Shown here: positions 11,525 through 24,237 of the stretch, piece after piece | How positions within the stretch are numbered: position 1 is the stretch's first letter | How the letters are laid out: every line of letters starts with the position of its first letter | NCBI GenBank assembly: GCA_043228905.1 | Contig: JBHGNT010000005.1 | Location: 7,874,001 to 7,938,000 of the forward strand | DNA length: 64,000 bases | Direction of reading: 5' to 3' | From: Azolla caroliniana | Lineage: Eukaryota; Polypodiophyta | Translations under genes and position numbers: made by a program | The notes under the pieces: generated by a model | What the model was told of the DNA's origin: nothing | The model's input: only the letters and a program-made list of their open reading frames with translations | Databases searched by the model: none

Positions 11525-13585
11525 TCATATCAGTTGTTGTAAATGCAATCTCTCTTCATCTTCATCACTCAACTTCTTTTTTCCTGCAAAGATGTTATAG
11601 AGTAGCACGTGAGCGGCCATATTTTCTGAACCTACATTGAGCATCTGATCAGCGAATCGCTCGGCAAGGTCCACGTCTGCATGACTTTTACATGCACTCA
11701 AAAAGCTCATTAAAACTACCAAATTTGGTTGGAATGGTATTCTATTAAGAAAGTATGCAGCCTTATGCAAACACCCAACACGACCCAACAGATCTACCAT
11801 AGAGGCATAGTGGTGCACAGAAGGCATTATATTGTAACTTTGCAATGCATGAAAGAGATAATAACAGGCTTCACAAACCAACCCTGCATGCCTGCAAGCA
11901 CTGAGAATACTACTTATGGTAAATTCATCTGGTTTGAGACCGTCCTCTTCCATTTGTTGGGATAGCTCAAACACATCATTACCATTACCATGGTCAGCAC
12001 AACATCCAATCATCACATTCCATGTAACGGCATCTCGTTTCGATATACCATTGAAAACAGAACGTGCATCCATAAGGCTACCACATCTAGAATACATGTC
12101 AATGAGTGCATTAGAGATGTTTAAATCAGATTGAAAGCCCTCCCATATAATCTCGGCATGTATTTCTTGACCTAGTTCCACATTGAGAAGGCCAGCACAT
12201 GCACCGATAACTGTTCCAAAGGTGATATGGTTGGGGCAAATACCTTCTATTTGCATTTGTGAGAAGAACTCTAATGCGCTCTCGTGGTGTCCATGTTGTA
12301 CATACCCTTGAATCATTGCTGTCCAGGACAGGACATCTTTCTTTGGCATTTGATTGAACAGCTCCCATGCTTCTTCATTGGTTCTTTGATTCACATGCCC
12401 GGAAATCATGGATGTCCATGATGCCTCATCCCGGGTCTCCATCTGATCAAACAACTTGTGAGCTTCCTCCATACACCCACATTTCGCATACATATCAAGA
12501 AGTGCATTAACTACTGGAATCTCTGTCTCTAATCTGGTGTTTTTTATCTCCTCATGTATGAGCCTCCCAAGAGACAAATCTCCCCAGCTAGAACAAACAC
12601 TGAGAACACAGCTATAGGTAAACTGGTCAGGTTCAAAACCCTCGAGCTTCATCTTGTGGAAATGTTTAAACACTTCATCATCGTTATCATGTTGGGCAAA
12701 GGCAGTAATCATGGCATTCCAAGAGACAAGGTCTCTCTTGGGCATGTGAATGAAGAGCCTACGAGCAATCTCCAGATTGCCACACTTGGCATACATGTCA
12801 AGGAGAGCATTTCCGATGAATAGGCAGTTCTGGTAAAAAGTTTGGGCAAGACAAGCATGTATTCGTTTGCCTGCTTCTATGCATGGTATGTTTGCACATG
12901 CATTGACGATGATGTTGTATGTATAGTGATTCGGCATCATACCCTCCACATGCATTCGAGCAAACATATCCATAGCTTCATGGCAAAGCTCATGTTTGAC
13001 ATAGCCAGATATTATGATAGTCCATGAGACAACATCCTTGAGGGGTGAATTCTTGAAAACATTCTCTGTGTTCTCCAATGTATAGCAATTTGAATACATT
13101 CGAACAAGGGCAGTACTAACAATGACATGTGAGTCCCATCCAAACTCGACAATAACGAAATGTATCATTTTGCCATGAGAGAGGAAAGTAGAGCTACAAC
13201 AAGCAGAAAGAAGGCTAACAAACGTCACCTGGTTGGGTCTGATACCATCTTGCTCCATGGAATAGAAGAGATCAAATGCTTTCTCACCATAGCCATGGTG
13301 TGAGAGGCCAGATATCATGGTTGTCCAAGAGACCACATTCTTCTTCGGGATGTGATTAAACAAGGAGAAAGCTTCGGAGAGAGCTCCACATGTTGCATAA
13401 ACACTGAGGAGGTTATTGGTCAAGAAAAGCTCTGTTTCCAGGCCTTTCCTGATGGCAAGGTCATGAAGGATTTGGCTCGATGAGAGGGCGTGAGGAGCAG
13501 GGAGCGATGGGCGATGATGGAGGGATGTCAGAGCCCCCATGAATTGCCTCACCTCCCATTTCCTGTTGCCCTCGATCACAACCAT
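11525..13585 (-). CDS. PLS-class pentatricopeptide repeat protein, E-type
   Basis: Intronless 686-residue PPR protein with about 17 repeats in P-L-S order, such as DLVSWNAMITAFAQHD (P) and NALLDMYAKCGNLE (S). It ends with P2-L2-S2 repeats (HYASMVDLLGRVG) and an E1-like block, then stops in what would be the E2 motif (LLYNIFAG). No E+ or DYW cytidine-deaminase domain follows. Family members bind organellar RNA, usually for C-to-U editing, and E-type members recruit a DYW domain in trans. The ATG at 13585 is the first in frame. No strong transit-peptide pattern is obvious in the first 30 residues. Organelle and RNA target are unknown. Confidence 0.9.
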   Translation of the reverse strand: MVVIEGNRKWEVRQFMGALTSLHHRPSLPAPHALSSSQILHDLAIRKGLETELFLTNNLLSVYATCGALSEAFSLFNHIPKKNVVSWTTMISGLSHHGYGEKAFDLFYSMEQDGIRPNQVTFVSLLSACCSSTFLSHGKMIHFVIVEFGWDSHVIVSTALVRMYSNCYTLENTENVFKNSPLKDVVSWTIIISGYVKHELCHEAMDMFARMHVEGMMPNHYTYNIIVNACANIPCIEAGKRIHACLAQTFYQNCLFIGNALLDMYAKCGNLEIARRLFIHMPKRDLVSWNAMITAFAQHDNDDEVFKHFHKMKLEGFEPDQFTYSCVLSVCSSWGDLSLGRLIHEEIKNTRLETEIPVVNALLDMYAKCGCMEEAHKLFDQMETRDEASWTSMISGHVNQRTNEEAWELFNQMPKKDVLSWTAMIQGYVQHGHHESALEFFSQMQIEGICPNHITFGTVIGACAGLLNVELGQEIHAEIIWEGFQSDLNISNALIDMYSRCGSLMDARSVFNGISKRDAVTWNVMIGCCADHGNGNDVFELSQQMEEDGLKPDEFTISSILSACRHAGLVCEACYYLFHALQSYNIMPSVHHYASMVDLLGRVGCLHKAAYFLNRIPFQPNLVVLMSFLSACKSHADVDLAERFADQMLNVGSENMAAHVLLYNIFAGKKKLSDEDEERLHLQQLI

Positions 13586-13687
13586 GTATCTATCGATCTT
13601 CTACATCTTCTCCACCATAGCTCTCCACGACAAGTGTGAGTTACAAGAGTCTAGGAAGAAGATGGTTCTCTAGGAATCTATCTGCAA

Positions 13688-13905
13688 CGGTTCGGTTTCG
13701 GCTTAACCGGTTTTGTCCCAAAACGGTTTGGTTCGGCTTGAGCCATACCAAAACCGAGCTCAAACTAGTTAAGGAAGCTCAAACCTGAACCGAACCTCCA
13801 ACGGTTTAACAGCTTGGTTCAGGCCTGAGCCAAGCCATTGCCGACTCCTAATCCTAGTGGTAAGCTACAGGCCTACTAAGGTCATAGGTTCGAATCCCGA
13901 CTAAT
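13688..13905 (+). repeat. Foldback-rich repeat followed by a tRNA-like (SINE-type) A/B box
   Basis: At 13688-13840, ggttcgg/ccgaacc-type words recur in both orientations and can fold back. Next comes an A-box-like tagtggtaagc (13855-13865) and a near-consensus B box ggttcgaatcc (13887-13897), with spacing close to that of a tRNA promoter. No cloverleaf acceptor stem can be drawn, so this is a SINE or tRNA-derived relic rather than a tRNA gene. Confidence 0.5.
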
Positions 13906-15088
13906 CCATCGTGGTATACATAGCTTTATTCGAAGAGGTTTCCAACCCCAACACGTTCACCTCCACCTCACAACCAATAACATATCGACATCTCACATGG
14001 CTTTTGGATTGAGTGTAAGAGAATGGCAATATGACCCAATGGATTTGAGCATGAGAGAATGAGATGACTTGGGTTGTTTCAATGGGCTTGTGAAGCCTTT
14101 GCAATGCCCTAGGTATGAAGTTGGTTCTAGCGAAGATGACGTGGTTTTGTGAAATGGGGGGTGCAATCGAATAATAAGTAGGGGGAAGAGGGGTCTGATG
14201 TGGGTATAAACACGAGGGGTGAGCAATTCAGAATCTAGAGTTTTTATGTGGGGAGCAATGCATTTGTGAAGAGAGGGATCACATGATCCCCTATGGTATG
14301 TAAGGATGTATAGAGGCACAACGGTTCCTTTTCAGGAGTATAAGAGTAATATATAGTCAGGGAACAATGCGGGAGGTGTATGATGTCAAAAGAGAGATCC
14401 ACCAATCTTGGTGAGGTCCTTTGGCACATTTGAGATATGTGAGAGGTAGAGATGACCATGGCATGCTACATTTTAGATGTGGGGACGAAAATGTTCATTT
14501 TTAAAAGTGTTTCTTCTCAACAAAAGAGTTATTGTGACCGCCCCTGATAGGTCATATGAGAAAGATGGTGAAATCTTGGATTTGGGTTTTATTGACAATG
14601 TAAATTCATACATGATAAGGCCATTGTAGGTTGTATTTACTACCAGAAGGATAAACTTGAAGTGAGATGCATAAACTTTTAGTAATAACTTCATAAATGT
14701 ATTTGTAGAATGTCATTTTACTTCGATGTCTTTATTTAGATTCCATCGTAGTTTCATTTACTCTAGTGGAAGGAAGCAGGGGTTACATGTAGAATACCAC
14801 ATCTCTTCATCTTACTCGATATGTTTTTTCATATCCATTTTTTCTTCATTGCTTTAGATCATGTAGTTTGGTATTAAATGCAATAAAGATATGGCTACCA
14901 TGGGGAGAAGTCATCAAACATCTTCGTTTGTTTCAAAAGCATATATTGCAAAATTGTGAAAAGTGTTGGAAAGTGATTGAATCTTCTTCATTCAATATCA
15001 AATTCATATACTCTATGGGGCTCACAATCTTCTATGTGATTTGTTTGCGGGATTTCTTTCTTAAAGTATCAAGTTCTTTTAGCAAACT
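13906..15088. other. Intergenic interval, nothing recognised
   Basis: Lies between the SINE-like relic and the 3' end of the invertase gene. Open frames are short and unrelated to any family I recognise. Confidence 0.6.
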
Positions 15089-17559
15089 CTAAAATGATGA
15101 AGACCTTGTGAGAGTGGGTTGCACCTTCTTTTCCTCGTCCAAGGAAATTATGCCCAAGTGAGACGGATTCTCAAGCATCATCTTTGCCACAAGATATCCT
15201 GTAATAGACCATGTTTGCATTCGTCGTGCTTGTTTACCAACATAGCAACCAAGTTTCCCATCGTAGTATTCAGGCCAATTATCTTTAGAAAGCCTCTTTT
15301 CTGCAAGCTCAATTGCCCTCCTTGCCAATTGTGGGCGACCAGTCTTTATGCATGTTGCTGTAAACAACCAAAGAAGCACTACGTGGTACACACATACATA
15401 CAACAATAAGAACCAATAAATAATCACATGAGCAAAATTGCATATATTATAAGTGAAGGATTGACATCTTTTACCTGGCCAAGATCCTCCATTATGGTAA
15501 CTCCATCTAGTGTTCTTGGGATCGCATCCTGTGACAATCCTCCATTCATGATTCTCCAATGCAGGATAAGACAACTTAAGAGGCATCTCTCCAATGAGAT
15601 TTTCCCATCTTTCTTCAAAGAGGTCCATTATAGCAACCTCTTGTTGTCGAGTCGCTAGCGATGAAAGAATTGCAATACAATTACCAAGGCAGAACCACCT
15701 AAAATCTTTACGAGATGGACCAACATTCGCGATAAAGTAACCGCCTTTCATGGGTATGAAATCAAAAACCCAATCCGGTAACGAGTCGGGGATTACATTA
15801 AATTTGTTGACTGCGGTGTGAGAGTACTCCTCTGTCTTGTATCGATAAATTTCATTGAACTTAGGAAAATCTAGCCAAAAGTATTCTCGCATGTGAAACC
15901 TCAATGCATCAAGACGTTTGTCGATGCGTGCTTTAAACTCCACACAATCTCCATCATGTTTTGGGAGTAGGGATCGAGCACATCTTAAGGCGAAGAAGAA
16001 AAGGGTTTGTATTTCCACATGATACCCATAAATTCCCTACATGGTGCGAAACATCATCATTACGGAAGAAACATTGTCGGCAAAACCAACTTATTCGTTG
16101 CCGAAACGATCATAAAGAAGAGTGTAGACAACTTTACCATTCTCCGGTCGACCATGCAACATCCATCGGCACATAGGAGGGTTGGGAAGGTATTGAAGCC
16201 CTCGGCAAGGCATAATGAGAGGATGAGACGCATGCCATGTTGGAAGTCAGGCCTTTGGGCCAATGAGTGGTCTCCGGTGGACTTGGTATATGCTCTCAAG
16301 AGTATTATCCACCAAAACCCCGAGTCCACGGGAGCTACCCTACCAATGGCACTGCCCCCGAAATCCCCGACCATAGTCTCGGTATTTCGGTCCTTGTCAC
16401 GAAGAACTTTGAAACATGCCGGCATCATGCCGGCGCCCAACGTGAAATTGTCGATCCTTTTCGTTAGTGCCTGGAGCCGGAGTGTTTTGATGAGGAAATT
16501 CTTGACTATGTCGGGCTCCCCATTCATTAGGAATGCCAGTCCACTCGGGAAGAAATCTCTCACAAACACCTTTAAGCAATGTTCAGTTTTTTTAAAGGCA
16601 TTTGCATTCATAATAACCCCAAACTTAATGCTAGTAGCTCTTCTCCCAAGAAACTATATGTATAGCAAGCCTTTCTTAAGACAAAAACCATAAGGTTCGA
16701 AGCTTGATATAGAAGTAATGATAGAAGAAACATACAGGAACCACCTATACTTCATTACAATCCTAAGGAAATTCCCCAAACAAAAGACCTCAAAATCTTG
16801 AGATTAACCTCAGGGCTCGGATCTGAGGTGATTCGATATTGGTTGGATTTTATTTGGCCTTTAAGTGTTCTTCTATGTGGGCAGTTACTGGTAGTAACTG
16901 TTGATTACGCATAATTAGCACTCAATCGGACCACGATTAGTCATAATAATCGGATTGTACCCTTTCATCACTGACATTACACCATAATGTTTTTCAATTT
17001 TGGATTGCTTAGGAGAATTTTTCCTCAAATTACTAATGGTACTTTGGTAATGATCTTTCTTGAAACATAGATATATATATATACACATAGATACCTGATT
17101 ATAGTTGAGAGTGTCCTTGGTAGGGTCCAATGCAGCAATAGTCCCAACAGGAGCACCCTGGAAATAAACCAAAGACCTTCTGAGAGATTCCCATGCATCG
17201 ACCAAAATCGGGCAACGTGGAGACCGTAATATCGTGGCCGAACGTAGTGGTGTGAGAATGGATGTTGAATGAATGTTAAGGTGAGAGACTTGTGAGATGG
17301 CAAGGCCTCTACTATGACTATGATCAACTTCAATGACTCCCTCTACCGCGTAGGATCTTCGGGTCTTTAGAGAACTAGGTGTCCCAGAAGTACATGAATC
17401 CCAAACAACTTTGTTAACCTCATTAATCTGTCCATTTCTATCACCACTGTTATCATCATTGTCATTGTTGTTGATGTTATTATTATCATTATTATTATTA
17501 AAGACCTTGATGAAATCTGACTCCAAAGAAGATTTGGGGAGATCCATTGCTGGTTGCAT
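15089..17559 (-). CDS. Alkaline/neutral invertase (GH100), cytosolic type
   Basis: Hydrolyses sucrose to glucose and fructose in the cytosol. Four exons read on the minus strand: 17559-17095, 16569-16138, 16036-15475 and 15378-15089, joined by GT-AG introns of 525, 101 and 96 bp in phases 0, 0 and 1. The product is about 582 residues, close to the usual 550-570 of the cytosolic clade. Diagnostic blocks are [20 protein letters not shown] at the start of exon 2, [57 protein letters not shown] at the exon 3/4 junction and the terminal RSSSF. The VRDF Asp is the expected catalytic acid. Exon 1 carries an Asn/Asp-rich tract in place of the usual N-terminus. The ATG at 17559 is the first in frame; the N-terminal start is the least certain part. 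Confidence 0.9.
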
Positions 17560-19333
17560 TTTGTTTTTACTAGACCCCAACAAAATCTGCACAAGCCTAT
17601 GCTAGGTTCTCTCTCCCTCTTATTGGTTGAGATCTTCTAGGGAACTTTCATAGTTTGATTTAATGGTACATCCATATACCTACATATATGCATACATACA
17701 TGAATACATATACCTGTATGTCCGTATCTAGACCAAATTCTTTAGTTACTTTATGGGTGGATAGGGGGAATCAAGCTTTGCATCATCTCCTTGTTGCTAA
17801 TGCATATATATAAAGATAGATCCCACCAAACAAATGCTAAAATATGCCATCAATTATGAAACATGTGTTTATAAGAATTACCAAGGATCAATAATCTTAT
17901 ATGAGGACTGCTTTCTTTAAGATGAAACTTGTTAAGGAATCTTAACCTTCCAGAAAAATATTTAATATCAACTTTCCACTTGATAAGCATCAAACATTTT
18001 AATAAGTGACACTTTCAAATGTTTATGGTAATACGGGATTGAAAATCTTAGAGTGCAATTAATGTTGTATCAAACCATTCTTCCGACAAAAATATTCATG
18101 ACTTTTCCGAGCAACACATGTGTGAGAATACTTTTGCATCATGCAAAAGCTATATCACAAACTTGACTTTCTCTTCATTAAAGATGAAGAATTTCCATTA
18201 AATATGTGCGTAAGTATATGAATGTGGACACCTATCATTTAGAATCCATGTGGTGATAAGATTGTTGTTTCTTTGATGAAGAGTACCCACTACTATGCAT
18301 ATCTACATATTTGCAACGATGCGAAGATTTCCTTAATTATACAAAGCTTTACATTTGTTTTCTATCCTTGACATATAAAGATTATCAATCCACGAGGGGC
18401 ATCTTTTCGAAGCTTGTAATATATCATTAACTTTAACAATGCATTGGAATCCCTTTAAAGTTACAGATTCCATCAATTATTCAACCATCATCAAGAGTAA
18501 ATAACGGTTTACTTCCTATGGCAAAGACTAACTACCGTTTATAATATAATGTCTACCTTAAAGATCTATAATGAGATTAACCATGCAAAATCAAGATTTG
18601 ATTGGATTTTACTTTGTGTGTTAGATTGTGCAAATCTAATTACAGCACGAGTTATGTGTTTTCAATTGAATCATAATCTTTACCTTTATAATGATTTTTC
18701 ATTGTGTAATGAAAACGTCATATTGAAAAATAAACCAGATGTTCTAGCTCTCTACGAGAAAAGGCTGATATCAATAGATTACGAAAACTGCACTTAATGC
18801 AAATGACGCGTGAAACTGGTACTATCAGTAACCCTAAAAGAAACTCAACTCTTGCTTCCCGAAGGGTAGAATTAAAGAATCATAATGAAGCTGAGCACTT
18901 TGATTTCAATGAAGTATTGAACACGAGTGCCATCAGTAAACTGTGACGAATTGATTTCAGTTAGAACAGATAGGGGAAGGAGTCAAAATGATATGTATTC
19001 AAAATGTTACAAGTTGGAAACTCATCATGAGGATTTTTCAGTAATTTAATTTGGATCATATGGTTACAAGAGTCTGTTAATGAAAGATACACCAAACATC
19101 TGAGGTACAAAGCATTGCCTGAGCTTATGTGATATTTGACTGTGGACCTTATAAACTAGTATTGTAACAAAACATGATGGTGATAATGATGACAATGACG
19201 CATTGCCTATACATGTGAGGGTACGATGAAGACAACATCATTATTGTTATAGATAACCCTACAATGGCTTTGTGACAACAAACATAACAAAGTAACATCG
19301 CTAGCTACACTTTGAAACATAAAGAACTCACTT
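17560..19333. other. Invertase upstream region and intergenic DNA
   Basis: AT-rich DNA between the invertase start codon and the 3' end of the GIF gene. It should contain the invertase promoter and 5' UTR and the GIF 3' UTR. An 82-residue frame at 18549-18797 shows no family resemblance and is not called. Confidence 0.6.
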
Positions 19334-22300
19334 TCACTCTTCAGAAGCCTTATGATATGATGTTTCTGGTTCTTTGGGTGTACTCTGACCCGAAATGCTT
19401 CCCCCATTTCCACCTCTGGGAGCAAGATGCATACCATCAGGGCTTGATCCATCCGATCGAGTGCCCCCAATACCTCTACTACTTATCTGGAAATCCTCTC
19501 CGCCGTTTGCTGTCCGGTTATTATAGTCTGGAAATGCCCCATTGCTAAGTGAATTATTATTATTATTTACACCTGAACTCGATCCAGAATGGATGTTGCC
19601 AAGTCCATTGCTGCCTCCAGCATTCAAAGCATGATGAGCTGGTACACTTTGCTGTTGCTGATGCATAGATAAAAGGGATGGCTGTGAATATTGAAGAGGA
19701 TTCCGAGAAGCCATGAGAGCTTGCTGCTGCTGCTGAGCGTGTTGATAAGCATTGTAATTCACTTCTCCAGGCATTGTGCTTCCACTAGAATGAACCTGTC
19801 CCAATATATTGTTTTAGAGTTTGTGATGGGCATAGCCTTTAATAAGTTTACTACATACAGTTTATCTATTGTAACAGGCATATATAACATTGATGGAGCG
19901 TACAAAATAGCATAATGTTCTATGCTCCTGAGATAGCTAAATATCTACCTGTTGAGGGACTGGAACTGGCTGAGGTTGAGAATCTGCAATGGCAGCCAAA
20001 TACATAAGATTTGCTTGTAATCTTGCCTGGTATCTGCAAGTAGTGTCAACATGTCTTTTTGGCAGTCCATCATAGGATGATAAATATAAATATTTTCATG
20101 AATTCCCAGCTATGGAAAAGTTGCAAACTCCCCATACCACAAAAAAATTTATTTCTTCCAGAAATGGTCCAATCTAAGATTTATCCAATCAAATTTTCAT
20201 ATCACACGATGCAACCCAGCAATTAATCACTTTCATAAACATTCCATTCGTGCTATAAACTCCTCGATTATACTTTCAGGTTCAGGTTACATAATAAGTC
20301 ATCCAAATTATTGAACTTGCACACTTTACATGATTATTCTGTCTCAAGGGGAGCCAATCTTACAAAGGAAGTCCACCACTGCCATCATTGTAGGCGTACT
20401 GCCACAAGATCTCTTGATATTGGTGGAAAAAGATTACACAATCAGAGTATGTCACATTTTCACCAAATCAAGCTTTATATGCCTAATTCATTGGGATTGT
20501 GGCAACCTCCATCTTTGTTAATTAACTAGCAGGCTTTTCAAAACAGAAGTTTAAATTTTATTGTGAAATGAAAAAAATATAAGAAGGACATTGTGTATCT
20601 CCTGTGTATTGTGATCTCCAAATAATTGACGTTAGAAACAATGGAAATCTTATGTTTTATGGTTTCATTACATGCAACGCTATATGTTTTGCATTTTAGA
20701 AGAATGTATAACCAGATAAGATCTCTTCATATTGGGGAAAATATGTTATGTGATAAATCTGTGCCATAGTCACACTATATGCCACTTATAAAATTAATTT
20801 CCTCATGGAATCCAGAGGAAGAGTGACTATCTCATGAACTTGCCCATTTGCAGATAAAATATTGTTGTTTCATTGTTCTATCCAATGACTTCTCAGTGGC
20901 TAATGGGTAAGGACTGTAAATCTTTCACCTGTGTGAGGATGTCACTACCATTACTACTAGATCAATTTCCCCATTAATTAACACATGACTTCTTAAGAGG
21001 AAAAAAACCACAAATTTATGGTAATGCATATTCAAATCATCTTAAGATGTTTAAATATATTAAGAAGAATACAACGAACATGTTATGATTTTTGCGAAAT
21101 AATAGAAGACAGTAAAACAAAAATGTATTCAATCATAACAAGGAAAAGTAAAATTCATACACTTACGCAGCACACTCATTCATTTTGCCAAGGTTTTGAT
21201 TGTCAAGTATGGCAAGGATAAGTTGTTTATTTTCATCCAAATACTGCCAAAAATAGTCAATAGTGAGGCACTGAGACTTGAGATCCATCTTTTTTTTCCC
21301 TTCACTCTAGCATTAGAGATGATAATATCAACATACAAATAGCAGAAGCGAACTAAGAAACCTTCACATTTGTGTACAACATACAACCATAAAAGTGTGA
21401 ATAAGGAAAAGTTTTACGTGAAAATTCACCATTAACATTCAACCTTTGTTCCTTAGAAAGCACATATATTAGTAACTCAAAATGCTTCAACAATATTGCT
21501 GGTAAACATATGTCGGGTTAAAAACAAGTCATATTGTAGTAACTAACAGAAAGCCTGATCTTTCATAAATTAACAACCCTATACTCACAAAGGAGATCCA
21601 AATGGTCATTGTTTTTTGCCTAGTTAAATACTCAGGCACTAGCAAATGATGGTAGACAAAAGTGCTACTGCTGCAAGCATTAGAGATACACAGAATTATT
21701 TGATTTTTTAGTTTTCTTGACAATGATTTTACAAATGCCGAGTATTTCTACATTTGGAGTCACACATGTGCTTACATTGTACGCATTAGAGACACATAAA
21801 CCAATTCAAGGGATTTCACAAAATTATTCTCCTTTCTTGATATCCGTTTTGCCGATAAGTATACATGCTGAGTTTATCAATATTTGAGGAATATATGTTT
21901 CAAAATGTAATATTCCTTGCAAGACTACATATGATAAATATCCAAAAAAACATTTTTATAGCAAAAGATGTACAGCATTCCTTTGCATTTAGAAAAAATA
22001 TGAAGGACATACATATAAGTTTGCAGATTCAAAAAGTATGCTTGCTTGGTTTCCACATTATCCATGCATGTTTGCATGAAGTTGAGATCTAACCAAATGC
22101 ACATATTTTTACAATACTACAGACTTTATAGAATAAAAATATCTGTGTGAGGTTCTGAAGGTTAATTTATAATAATTAGAAAATGAGTTATGCTAATTAC
22201 AAGTTATCATTACTAGTTGCTCAATAATTAGATTGTGAGAAAGTCCTGAAAGCTTAAATGAGAAAATTAATTTGATCAGCATGCATATAATTAGAAAATG

Positions 22301-23838
22301 TCCATCTCCTAAAGTTTACGCTGGGAAGATAACTCTATTCTATGTTGCTTATGAAATTCCTTAATTATGAGCTTAATATTAATTTAATGTGATGAGGAAC
22401 CTCAAGTTTGAGTGTAATTTGGAATAACTTTCCTTCTCCTTGCTACTTCCCAACTAAATCTACCTTAAACTTATTATAAGGTGATGAAAATAGTTTGAGT
22501 TCGAAAGTTTTTTACATTTAAAATTTTTTTAAATATTTTGCAACCTTGTTTTCATGGCTCTAAAAGTTTTTATCAAATTTGTTCTCTCTAAAGATACTAA
22601 ATTTCTAATATTTTGGATTTCCACGTGCATGAATGACCAGTCACCGTTCTATATCTATTAGATTCCTACAAAAACTTCGATGTTCACGAGAATTGAGAAT
22701 CTGAAGAGCATTAACCAAATCAAATCTCTCTATTTTAGATAGAATCTGAAACTTCTTACTTTTAACTGATCCAGTTTGCTCACTTTGATACCCTGATATA
22801 ATAGTTTGAACTTTAAACCCTTTCATTCATAATGCCAGTGAATGAGAGGGAGATGTCTTTTACTCCCATAAATTTTCAAGGGAAGGTGACTATATCACTC
22901 CCTATGAGCACAGATTTGGAAGAAATTGGAATACTTCCTTGTAAACATACCATTTTATGCAGTTCACAGGGAAACCAATAATGAACTTCATGTGTGAAAT
23001 TTGAGAACAAATCCATCAAACTTAGGGATATAAAACTTACCTTAAATAGGCAAAATATATAGGTTAAATACAATAATAGTGTAAAAATGCAACATCACCA
23101 AGATAAGGGTATGAAACACAAGATTAGAGTTCAAAAAAGTAACAGATCCAGGATTAGGATATAAAATACAATACCGAGCTCTAAAATTGCAACATATCCG
23201 AAATTAGGATATAAAGTACTATGACATTAATGTTGAAGAACGTAACATATCCCATATTACCGCATCAAAATATAATATTAGTGTGGAAAAAGTAATGGAT
23301 CCAAGATTAGAGCACAGAGTACAAGATTAGGGTACAAAAGCAGTATATCCAGGACCAATGTAAGCAGAAAAAGAAGCATATCTGGGATCTAATTTGAAGA
23401 GGGAAAGAAATTCGGCTATAAAATATCACTGAGGGGAAATAGCAAATCCAAGATTAGGGTATAGATAGAACAATTACGAGTGTACAAATAAAGCAGCATA
23501 TATTAGATCGAGACATTAGTTACTGTTCGCAAAGAGAACAAAGAAAAAAAAGCACTACATACATGATTAAGGAGCAAAGTAGAGTTTATAGATAATATTA
23601 AAAAACAAGCAGAAACAAAAGCAATATATACTGAGGGATTTAGGTTGAAGGTTTTTGAGACATAAAAAAGGCGGGGTAGAATGAGAAGCCCCATATCTAA
23701 AGGAGAGGAATGGAAAAGAACGAAAGAGAGAGAGAGAGAGAGAGAGGAATTGTTGCATACCTTCTGAATGATCTCTGTGGTGACGTTATGTGAAGGGTAG
23801 GTCCCCAAGTGGGGTTGCATCATCAGATGTTGCTGCAT
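19334..23838 (-). CDS. GRF-interacting factor (GIF/ANGUSTIFOLIA3, SSXT domain)
   Basis: Transcriptional co-activator homologous to animal SYT. In plants GIFs bind growth-regulating factors and recruit SWI/SNF remodellers to promote cell proliferation. Four exons on the minus strand: 23838-23761, 21243-21167, 20033-19949 and 19795-19334, with GT-AG introns of 2517, 1133 and 153 bp in phases 0, 2 and 0. The product is about 233 residues. The SNH domain spans the first three exons: MQQHLMMQPHLG, NVTTEIIQKYLDENKQLILA, ILDNQNLGKMNECAAYQARL and ANLMYLAAIADSQPQP. Exon 4 encodes the Gln-rich then Gly/Ser/Asn-rich tail. Intron 1 is long and contains a minisatellite. The upstream flank carries (CT)n in sense orientation and a long inverted repeat starting 400 bp from the ATG. 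Confidence 0.92.
23060..23510. repeat. Degenerate ~50-bp minisatellite in GIF intron 1
   Basis: At least six units of about 48-55 bp recur, each with a phrase like aacatatccaagattagg followed by gtataaaatac. Copies are strongly diverged, so boundaries are approximate. Confidence 0.6.
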
Positions 23839-24059
23839 GATATACATATGTATCAAATCTCACTGTCTCTTCTGTCTATTTCTAGTTATGTGGATGTATG
23901 TATGTATGATTATACGTACGTATGTAATTGCACATATACTTAATTTCTCTGCGAATTCACCACTTCGAAAAAGGAAAGGGGGGGGGGGGGGTCCAAAAAG
24001 ATCAGGACAAAACGAGAAAGAATATAAACACAGGCAGGCAGGAAAGAGTTTGTAAAGCC

Positions 24060-24060
<1 letters not shown>

Positions 24061-24098
<38 letters not shown>

Positions 24099-24231
24099 TT
24101 TTCTAGGTTTTCCTTTGTTTCTTCTTCTTCATTGCATGTGATGTAAATCATATCATACATATGTTTGTTTGTTTGTTTGTTTGTTTGTTTGTTTGTTTGT
24201 TTGTTTGTTTGTTGTGTGTGTGTGTGTGTCA
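24061..24231. repeat. (AG)n, (TTTG)n and (TG)n microsatellites upstream of GIF
   Basis: (AG)n at 24061-24095 reads (CT)n in GIF sense. (TTTG)n at about 24163-24213 runs into (TG)n to 24229. A run of about 13 G lies nearby at 23980-23992. Confidence 0.95.
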
Positions 24232-24237
24232 CTGTGT

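Noticed and set aside
13850-13905. Possible tRNA gene
   Set aside because: Good A/B boxes but no acceptor stem, no plausible anticodon arm and no CCA-proximal pairing. Treated as a SINE-like relic.
16060-16611. Separate short protein beginning MNANAFKK
   Set aside because: It is invertase exon 2 read with flanking intron sequence at both ends; splice sites at 16569 and 16138 fit the family alignment.
18549-18797. 82-codon plus-strand frame near the invertase promoter
   Set aside because: No family resemblance, AT-rich, and the start context is not distinctive.
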